A DNA stretch of 58,970 nucleotides from Chloroflexota bacterium. GTDB lineage: Bacteria > Chloroflexota > UBA11872 > VXNJ01. The notes below the pieces were generated by a model. It worked only from the letters and a program-made list of their open reading frames with translations. It made no database searches and had not been told where the DNA came from. Where the stretch lies: NCBI GenBank assembly GCA_030744875.1, contig JASLPR010000004.1, positions 1 through 58,970 on the forward strand, in the 5' to 3' direction. The translations under genes and the position numbers were made by a program. Shown here in pieces: positions 16,698 to 25,530 of this stretch. The first letter of the stretch is position 1, and the number at the start of each line of letters is the position of its first letter.

Positions 16698-17518
16698 GGA
16701 GGGGGGCTGGCATAGCCGCCGCGGGGGGTAGCCGCGCCGGCGCCGTCCGCCACGTCCTGATCGGGGCGGTCGGCGGGACGTTCAGCGGACTGGCCGGCCT
16801 GGGCGGCGGCACCATCATGGTGCCGTTGATGGTGCGCTACCTGGGCATGGTGCAGGTGAACGCCCACGGCACCTCGCTGGGCGTCATTATCTTCACCGCC
16901 ATCGCCAGCGCCGCCGGCTATAGCTTCTCTTACTTCCCCGAGTGGGGGATCGTGCTGTCGATGGTGGTGCCGGCGCTGCTGCTGGCGCCCCTGGGTGCGC
17001 GGACGGCCACCCGTCTCGAGAGCAACCGCCTGCGCAAGGTCTTCGCCAGTTTCCTGCTGGTCGCGGCGTTCCTGTTGCTGGTCCTGGCCGACCCGGAATC
17101 GATATTCGCGTTCTCCGGAACGGCGCGCTTCGTCGTGGCCGCGCTCATCGGCGTCCTGGCCGGCTTCCTCAGCGGACTCCTGGGCGTCGGCGGCGGGATC
17201 CTAATGGTGCCGGCCTCGGTCTTCCTGCTTTCCATGATCCAGCGCGACGCCCAGGCGCTGGCGCTGGTGGTGATGATCCCAACCGCCGTCTCCGGCGTGT
17301 ACGCCCACACGCGCCTGCAGAACGTCGACTGGACGGCGGCGGCCCTGCTGGCGGCCGCGTCAATCCCGTTCGGGTTTGTGGCCGGCTGGCTGGCGTCGGA
17401 ATACATCCCGGGAGAGCTTCTGCGGGTGCTGTTCGCGATCTTGCTGCTCTATTTCTCGGCGCGGATGTTCGAGGTCAAGTTCGGCACCCTGTTGCGACGC
17501 GGAGCAGCGCAAGACTGA
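16694..17518 (+). CDS. TSUP family (TauE/SafE, DUF81) membrane permease
   Basis: A TTG at 16694 overlapping the previous stop gives 274 residues with about eight membrane spans. Two glycine-rich repeats, GLAGLGGGTIMVPLM and GLLGVGGGILMVPA, are the internal duplication of the TSUP family. Members export or import sulfite, sulfonates or organosulfur compounds. No other in-frame start is available before the first repeat. It follows the malic-enzyme-like gene without a gap. A link with cysK sulfur metabolism is possible but only by proximity. Confidence 0.85.
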   Translation: MRRGAGIAAAGGSRAGAVRHVLIGAVGGTFSGLAGLGGGTIMVPLMVRYLGMVQVNAHGTSLGVIIFTAIASAAGYSFSYFPEWGIVLSMVVPALLLAPLGARTATRLESNRLRKVFASFLLVAAFLLLVLADPESIFAFSGTARFVVAALIGVLAGFLSGLLGVGGGILMVPASVFLLSMIQRDAQALALVVMIPTAVSGVYAHTRLQNVDWTAAALLAAASIPFGFVAGWLASEYIPGELLRVLFAILLLYFSARMFEVKFGTLLRRGAAQD

Positions 17519-17539
17519 GAACGGGTCCCTTGGTCGGGG

Positions 17540-19093
17540 CTAGCCGCTCGCGGGACGGAAGCGGGCCAGAACGGTACGCAGGCGACTGTTGAGGTCGCGG
17601 GCCTCGTCAATGCGCAGCGTCCACGCCGCGATCCCGTAGATCAACAGTCCGCCGGCGCCACCAATGACCAGCGTCGCCACACCGGGGTCCGACTCGAATC
17701 CCGCCGCGACCATCCGCAGCAATGCCAGCCCCGCGATCATCAGCGCGATCGCCATCGCCAACTTGCCGGCGAATACGGCATGGCGTCCCGCCCCCACTCC
17801 ACCCACCGCCCGCCAGAGCAGCAGGCCGAGGACGGCGGCGTGGAAGGCGTTTTGAGCGGTGTTGGCCCAGACCAGACCGTGAAAGCCGGCCGAATCGACG
17901 GTCGCGAAGGCGACCAGCAGGTAGACCAGGCCGCCGGCCACCCCGACCAGCACCGGGGTCAGCGTGTTGCGGGCCGAGTAGTACGCAAAGATGAACAATT
18001 GGTCGAGCGCCACCAGTGGCAGTTGCAGCGAGTAGATCAGCAGCGCGCGGGCCGTGGGATCGACCGCGCTGGTGGCGAATTCACCGCGCAGGTAGACGAC
18101 CCGGATGATCGGTTCGGTGAGGCCGATCATCAGCACCGTCACCGGCACGATCAGCAGTAGCAGGTAGCGGATGGTGGTGCCGAGGAGGACCTTGAACTCA
18201 CCGGCGGCGGGCAGGTCGGCGAATCGTTCCGGCGCGGTGCGTGAGAGCAGGGGCAGCATCGCCAGGGTGACGGCGGCGACCACGACTCCCAGCGGGAACT
18301 GCTGCAACCGGGTGGCAAAGCGCATCATTGCTAGGCTGCCCTCGCCGGTTCCGGAGGCCAACCGGGTGTCGATCAGGACGATCACCTGGGCGAAGATCAG
18401 CCCGGCCAGCACCGGTGCATACAACGCCAGCGCGCGCCGGAAGCGCGGATCGCGAAAGAATCCCGGCCGGACCAACCGCGTCCGCGCCAGGATCAGTCCC
18501 GGAATCTGGATGCCGAGGTGCGCGAAGGCCCCGGCCAGGTAGCCGACCGCCACCCCGGGTGGCCCGATCACCGGGGTGAGGGACAGGGCGCCGACGATGA
18601 GGGTGGCGTTCAGGGCCGAGACGCTGAAGGCCGGGAAGGCGAAGCGTTCGGCGGCGTACAGGCGGCCCGAGGCGACCGCCGAGATGCTCAGCAGCAGCAC
18701 CGCCGGCATGGTGATCCGGGTCATCGTCACCGCAAGATCGTGAGTCGCCGGCGAGAATCCGGATGCCACCAGCGAAATCAGCGGATCGGCGAAAATCACG
18801 ATCGGGATCACCAGCGCGGCGGCGAGGGCGGTGACGGCGATGGCGATGCTGTGGAAGAGATCGGAGGCGGAACGCTCGTCGTCGTTCACCGTGGAGAAAA
18901 CCGGCACCAGCACCGCCGAAACCGCGCCGCCGATGGCGACATCGAAGATCATCGTCGGCAGCCGGGTGGCCACCTCGAACGCGTCGGCCGTGCCGGTGGC
19001 GCCAAAGAGCGCCGCGATGACCGGCTCGCGCACGAAGCCGAGCAGGCGGCTGAGGATGTTCCCGGCCGCCACCAGGGCCGCCGCGGTCGCCAC
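17540..19093 (-). CDS. murJ: Lipid II flippase MurJ
   Basis: From the GTG at 19093 the protein has 517 residues, the normal MurJ length, with about 14 spans. The start AAGNILSRLLGFVREPVIAALFG is the family signature, and the central ARGEF-type segment appears as VYLRGEF. MurJ flips undecaprenyl-linked peptidoglycan precursor. The start is uncertain: an ATT at 19117 has a GGAG 7 bases upstream and overlaps the rfaE2 stop as ATTAG, whereas the GTG has no visible ribosome-binding site. It is the last gene of a three-gene unit with rfaE1 and rfaE2. Confidence 0.9.
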   Translation of the reverse strand: MATAAALVAAGNILSRLLGFVREPVIAALFGATGTADAFEVATRLPTMIFDVAIGGAVSAVLVPVFSTVNDDERSASDLFHSIAIAVTALAAALVIPIVIFADPLISLVASGFSPATHDLAVTMTRITMPAVLLLSISAVASGRLYAAERFAFPAFSVSALNATLIVGALSLTPVIGPPGVAVGYLAGAFAHLGIQIPGLILARTRLVRPGFFRDPRFRRALALYAPVLAGLIFAQVIVLIDTRLASGTGEGSLAMMRFATRLQQFPLGVVVAAVTLAMLPLLSRTAPERFADLPAAGEFKVLLGTTIRYLLLLIVPVTVLMIGLTEPIIRVVYLRGEFATSAVDPTARALLIYSLQLPLVALDQLFIFAYYSARNTLTPVLVGVAGGLVYLLVAFATVDSAGFHGLVWANTAQNAFHAAVLGLLLWRAVGGVGAGRHAVFAGKLAMAIALMIAGLALLRMVAAGFESDPGVATLVIGGAGGLLIYGIAAWTLRIDEARDLNSRLRTVLARFRPASG

Positions 19094-19112
19094 GCGGCGG
19101 CCGACGTTGGAG

Positions 19113-19625
19113 CTAATCGGCAGGCTCCGGCGACTCCCGCAGTCGATCCAGCAGCGCCGTCGTCGAGGCGCCCGCCACGAGCCCGATGTACTCAAGCCGC
19201 GCGCCCACCGAAGCCACCGACGCCGCCTCCGGCAGGTCGATCCCGCCGGCGGCCGGATCGTAGTCGGCGCCCTTGGCGTAAACGTCAGGGCGGATGGTGC
19301 GGATGAGGTGGTCGGCACTGACGGCGTCGAACACGACGACCGCGTCGATCCAACGAATCGCGGCCAGCAACGCCGCACGCTGCGCCACCGGGACCACCGG
19401 GCGGCCAGGACCCTTCAATTCCGTCACCGCGTCGTCGCCGTTCAGGCCGACCACCAGCCGCTCGCCCAGCGCCGCGCAGCCTTCCAGGAAGCGCACGTGT
19501 CCTTCGTGCAGCAGATCGAAGCAGCCGTTGGTCAGGACGACAGCCCCGGGCAGGGCCTTGAGGGCATCCTCGAGCTCGGCGGTCGCAGCGAGGCGCAGGA
19601 TTGGCGCGGCGAACGAGGCAGTCAT
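19113..19625 (-). CDS. rfaE2: D-glycero-beta-D-manno-heptose 1-phosphate adenylyltransferase
   Basis: This 170-residue protein is a stand-alone version of the HldE C-terminal domain. The nucleotidyltransferase signature TNGCFDLLHEGHVRFLE (about 32-48) includes the HxGH motif, and KGADYDP and the GLVAGASTT end also match. It makes ADP-heptose from heptose 1-phosphate. It overlaps the upstream kinase gene by 4 bases (ATGA), so the two steps are coupled. ADP-heptose usually feeds LPS or glycoprotein heptosylation; no heptosyltransferase is evident in the window. Confidence 0.9.
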   Translation of the reverse strand: MTASFAAPILRLAATAELEDALKALPGAVVLTNGCFDLLHEGHVRFLEGCAALGERLVVGLNGDDAVTELKGPGRPVVPVAQRAALLAAIRWIDAVVVFDAVSADHLIRTIRPDVYAKGADYDPAAGGIDLPEAASVASVGARLEYIGLVAGASTTALLDRLRESPEPAD

Positions 19626-20641
19626 CCTTCGGCGGGAGCTTCTTCAATGAGGCGGGCCAGGATCTCGTCCGGCGACGTCGTTGCCGCGCCCAACTTGGTG
19701 ACCACTATCGCCCCGGCGAGATTCGCGATCGCGGCGGCCTCGGCGGAGGTCGCCCCGGCCAGCAGGCTCAGCGTAAACACCCCGGCCACGGTGTCCCCGG
19801 CCCCGGTCGTGTCAGCCACTCCGGCCACCGGGCGCGCCGGTATCGCCCGTGCCTCACCCTCGTTGTCGAAAACCGCCATCCCCATCGCCCCCAGTGTGAT
19901 CAGCAGCCGTCGGCAGTCCAGTTCACGCAGCAACTCGGCGCCGCCATCCAGCAATTCACCCGGTTCCTGGAGCGAGCGCCCCAGCTCCGCCTCGGCCTCG
20001 GGCTGATTGGGGGTCAGCGCGTCGACGCCGCGGAAGCGGTGCAACTGACCGTGTGAGTCCGCGCCGACAAACTTGCCGTGTCGGGCGGCCAGCGGCAGCA
20101 GCGACTCCAGCACCGGCGCATCGACGACCCCGCTTTCGTAATCCGAGATCAGCACGCCGTCATATTCCGGCACCGCGCCCTCGAGGTACAGGATCAACTC
20201 CTGCTGCGAGACTTCGCTTACCGGGTCGCGATTGACCATGTCGATCCGGGCCACCTGCTGGTGTTGATGCTGGCGGTCGCCGCCGGCCCACACCCGCAGC
20301 TTCACCGAAGTCGGTCGGGCCGGCTCGGCGATCAACCCGGCCGTGTGCACGCCGGCGCTGTCCAGCATCGCCCGCAGCCGTGCCGCCATGTCGTCATCGC
20401 CCACCAGCCCCGCCACCGATACATCGGCGCCCAGGGCGCGGACGTTAAAGGCCAGGTTGGCGGCGGCGCCGGGCAGATACATGTGCCCGCTCTGCTCGAT
20501 CACCGGCACCGGCGCCTCGCGCGAAATGCGGGTGGCCGAGCCGATCCGGTGCTCGTCGACAGTCATGTCCCCGACCACCAGCACGCGGCGTGCGGCGAAG
20601 CGCGCCAGTATCTCCTCCGCCCGGTCCGCGGTCAGCTCCAT
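19622..20641 (-). CDS. rfaE1: D-glycero-beta-D-manno-heptose-7-phosphate kinase
   Basis: This 339-residue PfkB/ribokinase-fold protein corresponds to the HldE N-domain. It shows VVGDMTVDEHRIGSATRISREAP, GGAAANLA-type LPGAAANLAFNVRALG, and the anion-hole/catalytic motif DTTGAGDTVAG (about 285-295) with the base Asp. An AAGAGG ribosome-binding site precedes the ATG. It phosphorylates heptose 7-phosphate at C1 for ADP-heptose synthesis. The split kinase and transferase genes are the arrangement seen outside Proteobacteria. Confidence 0.9.
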   Translation of the reverse strand: MELTADRAEEILARFAARRVLVVGDMTVDEHRIGSATRISREAPVPVIEQSGHMYLPGAAANLAFNVRALGADVSVAGLVGDDDMAARLRAMLDSAGVHTAGLIAEPARPTSVKLRVWAGGDRQHQHQQVARIDMVNRDPVSEVSQQELILYLEGAVPEYDGVLISDYESGVVDAPVLESLLPLAARHGKFVGADSHGQLHRFRGVDALTPNQPEAEAELGRSLQEPGELLDGGAELLRELDCRRLLITLGAMGMAVFDNEGEARAIPARPVAGVADTTGAGDTVAGVFTLSLLAGATSAEAAAIANLAGAIVVTKLGAATTSPDEILARLIEEAPAEG

Positions 20642-20778
20642 CGGTACCTCTTCTCGCGCCGGGAAATGCCCCGCCCAGTGTAGGCGATTGCCCGGGAATC
20701 AAGCCTGCCGGCAATACCGGGAACGCACCGGAGCCGGGTTGTGTTGTCCGGGGACGCGCTCAACCGTTCGCGCCGGAC

Positions 20779-21546
20779 CTAATCCCAGAGGTCGCGGACG
20801 AAGTTGGCGGTGTTGCGCAACTCATCCATGGGATCGCCAGCGATGCGGCATTCCAGGGCCATCACTCCGTCATAGCCAGCATCCACCAGCGCGCGCAGTC
20901 CGGGCGCGAAATCCAGATGGCCGCGTCCCGGGTTCAGGCGGTTGGAGTCCGCCAGGTGGACATGCCCGATCGCATCGCCGTGCTCGCGGATGCTCGCCGC
21001 GATGTCGGCCTCTTCGACGTTCATGTGGAAGAAGTCGGCCAGGATCCTGATTGCGGGATGATTGGCCCGGGCCGCCGTCGCCGCCGCGTCCTGCAGCGTG
21101 TTGATCAGGTGAGTCTCGTAACGGATCAGCGGCTCGATCACGATCTGGAGGCCGCGCTCCCCCGCCGCTTGCCCCAGCAGGTGCAGCGCGGCCGTGTAGA
21201 TGTCCAATTCCTCCATCTCGGTGACGCCCTCGGGTAGTGGACCGCGCACCGGCACCGACACCAGCGTCTCGACGTCGAGATCCGCTGCCAGATCGAGCGT
21301 CCGCAGGAACAGCGTCAGGCGGGTCGCCGGGTCGTCATCGAGCACCGCCAGGTCGTGCCCCGGCGTGCAGCACATGGTCCGGGGATGCAGCGGGGAGTCG
21401 GCCAGGGCCGCTTTGGCGCCGGCCACATCGTCGATTACGCCCGGATAGTTCAGCTCCACCGCCTGGTAGCCGCAGGCTTGAATATTGCGCAGCTTCTCGG
21501 CGAGGCTCTCGCCGGGAGCCAGGTTCTGCTGCACCGCGAGTTCCAA
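20779..21546 (-). CDS. Sugar phosphate isomerase/epimerase (AP endonuclease 2-like TIM barrel)
   Basis: The 255-residue protein starts at a TTG with GGAAGG upstream. It has the metal ligands of the xylose isomerase-like barrel: Glu in QIVIEPLIRYET, Asp/His in LADFFHMNVEE, His in HVHLADSNR and Glu in VMALECR. The closest functional types are tagatose/psicose epimerases and IolE/Hyi-like isomerases; the exact sugar is unknown. A paralogue sits at 39445-40245 with the same RYETHxINT and LADSNR motifs. It is divergent from the M16 peptidase gene. Confidence 0.85.
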   Translation of the reverse strand: MELAVQQNLAPGESLAEKLRNIQACGYQAVELNYPGVIDDVAGAKAALADSPLHPRTMCCTPGHDLAVLDDDPATRLTLFLRTLDLAADLDVETLVSVPVRGPLPEGVTEMEELDIYTAALHLLGQAAGERGLQIVIEPLIRYETHLINTLQDAAATAARANHPAIRILADFFHMNVEEADIAASIREHGDAIGHVHLADSNRLNPGRGHLDFAPGLRALVDAGYDGVMALECRIAGDPMDELRNTANFVRDLWD

Positions 21547-21700
21547 TTGCGCGCCGCCCTTCCATGCTCTGAAACAATTGGCTCACAGTATGCCGTCCGC
21601 GGGAGATCGGCGCGCCGGACTGGTAACATTCGCTGTTCCCAACTACCCACCCGACCGGATCCTGACGCGGCCCCGGTGGCCAGCGAAGCGCAGAAGCCTC

Positions 21701-22996
21701 TTGTCCGACAGCTACACCCTGAATAACGGCCTGCGGCTGGTCGTAAACCCGATTCCGCACACCCGGGCCGCGACCATCGAGGTGGTGGTGGCCGCCGGAT
21801 TCGGCTACGAAGGGCCCGATGACCACGGCCTCGGCCACCTGGTCGAGCACATGTTCTTCAAAGGAACCGACCGGCGCCCGGGCTATCGCGAGATCGCTGC
21901 CGCCATCGAGATCCTCGGCGGGGTTATGAACGCCGCCACCGACCGCGAGGCCACCGCCTACTTCGTCCGCGTGCCCGCCGAGCACCTGCCGGCGGCTGTC
22001 GAATTGCTCGGCGACGTGATCGCCCATTCGACGATGACGGCGGCGGCGCTGGCCGTCGAGCAGCGAATCATCGTGGATGAACTGATCACCGCCCGGGACA
22101 CACCCGAGGACTGGGTCGGGCAACTCTTCGACGAGATGCTCTGGCCCGATCACGGGGTCGGCCGGCGACCATCCGACGGCGTGCCGGTCATCGAGGCCGC
22201 CACCGGGGACGCGCTGCGCTCCTATAGGGAGCGCTACTACGGGGCGGCGAACATGGTGGTCAGCGTCGCCGGACGGGTCGATCCGCCGGTCGTGCGAGAC
22301 GCGGTCGAGACGGCCTTCGGCGGGCTGGCGGCAGGGCACCCGGCGCAGTGGCCCGCGACGCCTTCGGCGGGGAGCAAGCAGCGCGTGGCCCGCGATCGGC
22401 AAGAGGGGATGCAGGTAAACTTCGTCGTCGGCGGAAGGACGTTCGGCCATAACGATCCCGACCGTTTTGCGTTGGATCTGCTGAGCGCAGTTCTCGTCGA
22501 AGGCATGGGTTCGCAGCTGTTTGGCAAGATTCGGGAGGAACGCGCGCTGGCCTACGACATTGGCGGCGGTTTGACCCAGTTTCGCGACACCGGCTCGTTC
22601 GCGGTCGGCGGCGCCGTCGCGGGCGCGGCCCTGGAACCGGCGCTGGAGACCATCTTGGCCACCTGCCGGTCGCTCGCCGATCACGACCTTCCCGACGCCG
22701 AGCTACGACGCGCCCGCGAATATGTGGAGGGCGGGCTGATCCTGGGCATGGAAGACAGCTTCAACGTCGCCTCGTGGTTCGCCCGCGAGGAGTTGCTCGA
22801 AATCGAGCGCATGACGCCGGAGCAGGCCGTGGCGCGCATCGACGCCGTCACGCCCGCCGACGTCCGCCGGGTGGCGGAGCGGATTTTCACGTCCGGCTGG
22901 GCCCACCTGGCGCTGGTCGGGCCGGTGAACGACATCAGCGGGCCGTACCGGGTCCTTGAGCACGGGTCGGGGGTCGCCACCGATGCTGCCCGCTGA
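21701..22996 (+). CDS. M16 family zinc peptidase (pitrilysin/MPP-like)
   Basis: With a TTG start at 21701 the protein has 431 residues, the usual length, and opens SDSYTLNNGLRLVVNP as M16 proteins do. The inverted zinc motif HLVEH is at residues 46-50, with Glu49 as base, and the downstream third ligand region is in VEQRIIVDEL. The C-terminal half contains FGKIREERALAYDIGG, the conserved R/Y substrate-binding pair. An upstream in-frame ATG at 21590 would add 37 residues without homology. Such peptidases degrade short peptides in the cytosol or at the membrane. It overlaps the TPR gene by 14 bases. Confidence 0.87.
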   Translation: MSDSYTLNNGLRLVVNPIPHTRAATIEVVVAAGFGYEGPDDHGLGHLVEHMFFKGTDRRPGYREIAAAIEILGGVMNAATDREATAYFVRVPAEHLPAAVELLGDVIAHSTMTAAALAVEQRIIVDELITARDTPEDWVGQLFDEMLWPDHGVGRRPSDGVPVIEAATGDALRSYRERYYGAANMVVSVAGRVDPPVVRDAVETAFGGLAAGHPAQWPATPSAGSKQRVARDRQEGMQVNFVVGGRTFGHNDPDRFALDLLSAVLVEGMGSQLFGKIREERALAYDIGGGLTQFRDTGSFAVGGAVAGAALEPALETILATCRSLADHDLPDAELRRAREYVEGGLILGMEDSFNVASWFAREELLEIERMTPEQAVARIDAVTPADVRRVAERIFTSGWAHLALVGPVNDISGPYRVLEHGSGVATDAAR

Positions 22997-24644
22997 AATC
23001 CTGACGGACGCCGACGCGGCGCTGACGGCCGGCGAAGCGGCCCGCGGCCTGCACCTCGTCGATCACCTGCTGCGCACCTTCCCCGGGCACCTGCGGGCGC
23101 GGACCCTGCGGGCGCAAATGCTGCTGGAACTCGGCGACGAAGACGCCGCCGCCGACGCGGCGACAGTGCTGAGCGCCGACCTGCTGAACGTTGACGCCCT
23201 GCTGGTCAGTGCGCGCCTGGCCGAAGCCCAGGGCGATCTCCACCAGAGTCACGCGCTCATCGGACGCGCGGCCAGCATCGAACCCGGTCACGCCGGGGTC
23301 CGCCGGGCCTTCGCCGATTCGGTCATGATGCTGCCGCGCGATGCGGCCGCTCTGGGCCTCAGTTACCTGGCCCACGGCTGGCCCGACCTGGCCGAGCGCG
23401 AGCTCCGCGCCGCACTGGCTCGCGACTCCTCACGGGCCGATCTGCGCGTCGGACTGGCCGAGGCGCTCTGGCAGCAGGGCCGCTACGAAGAGGCCCGCCC
23501 CGAATGCCGAACCGTCCTGGATCACAACCCCGACTGCCTGCGCGCCACCCTGATGATGGCGCACATCTTGGCCGAGCAGGGCCGCACCGCCCACGGTGTC
23601 GAGATGCTGGAACAGGCCAGAGAACTGGATCCCGAGTTCACGATTGCCGCCGAGATGTACGCCAAAGCAACGCTCAGCCGGATGAGCCTGCCGCCGCCGC
23701 CGTCGGTCCCGGAACCGCCGCCATACGTCGACGCGGCGGCCACCGCGACCGACGAAGGTGAACAAGAGGGCATCTTCACCCCGGTCCCCGACCCCGACGC
23801 CGGCGCCGCCGAAGAAGGCGCGGAGACCCCCGCCGATCCCGAAGAGGACGCAGCGAAGGAAGACGACGAGGTCGTAGCGGACGCGGCGCCGGTCGAAGAA
23901 GACGCCGAATCCACCGGTGATGATGAGACCGTCGCGGAGCCGACCGCCGCGGCCGGTTCGGCAGCTTCTTTCTCCGCCGGTTGGCCGGCTGCCGCCCCGG
24001 AAGGTCTAGAAGCCACCGATCCCGCCGATGGCGGTCCAGGAACCGAGGCTGCACCGTCGGAAGTTAGGCCCGAACCGGAGCCGCCGGTCGCCGACGGGCC
24101 GGCCGCTACGGATTTTGGAGACGAAGTGGACGCCGCCGAAGTGGAGATCGAAGCAAGCGTCGAATCATCGGTGGAGGGCGTAGCCGGGATGCCGGGTGGC
24201 GAGAAGGATCGTCCCGACGAGGGGCCTGAACCGGCAACCGAGAACGAATCGCCCACCGAGACGGCATCCGCCGAACCTGAAGCCGAACCGGAACTGGTCG
24301 CCGAGCCCGATCCCGAATCGTCCGCTGAGACCGTATCTTCCGGGGCGGAAACCGCGATCATCGAGCCGGGGCCGGAACCCGAACCCGAGCCGCCCGACGA
24401 CGACGGCCGCGCCGCGCTCATCGGCATGGCCCGGCTCGGCGGCTGGGATTCCGTGCTCGACACCCTGGCCGAGCGGCTGGCCGGCGAAGAGCTCGGCGAG
24501 ATGGCCGCCATCATCGAAGAACTCGACCAACTCGACGGTTTTCCGATTGAAATCTGGCGGCTGCTCGGCGATCACTACATGCGCAACCGGCGGCCGCAAC
24601 TCGCCTCGGAGGCGTATTTCCGGGCGGTCCGGTGGAGCTCCTGA
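22983..24644 (+). CDS. TPR protein with long acidic linker
   Basis: The ATG at 22983 gives 553 residues. Residues 1-235 form about six tetratricopeptide repeats (for example GRYEEARPECRTVLDHNPD). Residues 240-480 are a low-complexity Glu/Pro/Ala/Asp segment, probably disordered and extended. Residues 485-553 are a folded C-terminal module with GGWDSVLDTLAERL and a last TPR-like helix pair. TPRs bind partner proteins. The stop overlaps the start of the Roadblock gene (TGATG), so a complex between the two products is likely. The function is otherwise unknown. Confidence 0.75.
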   Translation: MLPAEILTDADAALTAGEAARGLHLVDHLLRTFPGHLRARTLRAQMLLELGDEDAAADAATVLSADLLNVDALLVSARLAEAQGDLHQSHALIGRAASIEPGHAGVRRAFADSVMMLPRDAAALGLSYLAHGWPDLAERELRAALARDSSRADLRVGLAEALWQQGRYEEARPECRTVLDHNPDCLRATLMMAHILAEQGRTAHGVEMLEQARELDPEFTIAAEMYAKATLSRMSLPPPPSVPEPPPYVDAAATATDEGEQEGIFTPVPDPDAGAAEEGAETPADPEEDAAKEDDEVVADAAPVEEDAESTGDDETVAEPTAAAGSAASFSAGWPAAAPEGLEATDPADGGPGTEAAPSEVRPEPEPPVADGPAATDFGDEVDAAEVEIEASVESSVEGVAGMPGGEKDRPDEGPEPATENESPTETASAEPEAEPELVAEPDPESSAETVSSGAETAIIEPGPEPEPEPPDDDGRAALIGMARLGGWDSVLDTLAERLAGEELGEMAAIIEELDQLDGFPIEIWRLLGDHYMRNRRPQLASEAYFRAVRWSS

Positions 24645-25018
24645 TGAGCGAGCGCGAAGCGTCCCTCGACGAACTCATCAACACCCTGCTCGGCGTGGAC
24701 GCTGTGCGCGGCGCGGTGGTGTGGCGGCTGGGCGAGTTACCCCGGTCCCGCTGGGCCGATGACTATGGCGACGCGATGATCGCGCCGTTGCTGGCCGCGC
24801 TGACGGGGAGCCTTGAAAAGGGAATTGAAGACCTGAATCTCGGCCACCTCAGCCAGATATGGTGGCAAACGGACCGAATCCAGTGCGTCGGCTTCCGGGC
24901 GGGGAGTTGGGAAGTACTGGTCTTCGCGGCTCCGGACGCCAATATCGGCGGGCTACGGACCGGCGTGGCGCGAATCCTTGACGACAAATGGCATCTCTTG
25001 GAATCAGAAGAGGAGTAG
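24644..25018 (+). CDS. Roadblock/LC7 domain protein
   Basis: This 124-residue protein starts at an ATG 7 bases after GGAG. The sequence follows the Roadblock/LC7 pattern: LDELINTLLGVDAVRGAVVW at the start, a central amphipathic helix (LLAALTGSLEKGIEDLN), and a strand pair ending in APDANIGGLRTGVARIL. Bacterial Roadblock proteins (MglB type) regulate small Ras-like GTPases or act as scaffolds. No MglA-type GTPase is in the window. It is coupled to the upstream TPR gene and lies 8 bases before ndk. Confidence 0.7.
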   Translation: MSEREASLDELINTLLGVDAVRGAVVWRLGELPRSRWADDYGDAMIAPLLAALTGSLEKGIEDLNLGHLSQIWWQTDRIQCVGFRAGSWEVLVFAAPDANIGGLRTGVARILDDKWHLLESEEE

Positions 25019-25026
25019 AGCAGACC

Positions 25027-25485
25027 GTGGAAAAGACCTTTGTATTGTTGAAGCCAGACGCGCTGCAACGCGGGCTCGTCGGCGAGATCCTGGCGCGGTT
25101 CGACCGGCGCGGCTATCGCTTCCTGGCCCTCAAGTTGCTGCAAACCACCGAAGCCCAGGCCGCCGAGCACTACGGCGTCCACAAAGGCAAATTCTTCTAC
25201 GAAGACCTCGTGAAGCACCTGACCTCCGGCCCGGTTATCGCCATGGTCCTGGAAGGTTCCGAGGCGATCGCTGCGGTCCGCAAGATGGTCGGAGCCACCC
25301 GGCCGCCGGAGGCCGAAGCGGGCACGATCCGCGGCGATTTCGGACAGGCCGGGCTGCGCAACCTGGTCCACGCCTCCGACGCTCCCGAGACCGCCGCCGC
25401 CGAGATGGCCATCTACTTCGACGAGAGCGAGTTCGTCGCGTCCGAGCGCGCCATCGACCGCTGGATCTTCGAGGACGGCGAATAG
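25027..25485 (+). CDS. ndk: Nucleoside diphosphate kinase
   Basis: The GTG at 25027 gives 152 residues beginning VEKTFVLLKPDALQRG. The phospho-accepting histidine is His115 in NLVHASDAPE, and the nucleotide-binding RGDFG lies near 102-106. The enzyme equalises NTP and dNTP pools using ATP. It lies 8 bases after the Roadblock gene, so the two may be co-transcribed. An open frame extends further upstream but lacks homology. Confidence 0.95.
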   Translation: MEKTFVLLKPDALQRGLVGEILARFDRRGYRFLALKLLQTTEAQAAEHYGVHKGKFFYEDLVKHLTSGPVIAMVLEGSEAIAAVRKMVGATRPPEAEAGTIRGDFGQAGLRNLVHASDAPETAAAEMAIYFDESEFVASERAIDRWIFEDGE

Positions 25486-25530
25486 GCCCTGCGGGCGATT
25501 CCGCGTCCGATCGGGCGGCTGCGCCGCAGC

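Noticed and set aside
19094-19378. N-terminal extension of murJ to an upstream ATG
   Set aside because: The added 95 residues are the out-of-frame reading of rfaE2 and have no MurJ homology.
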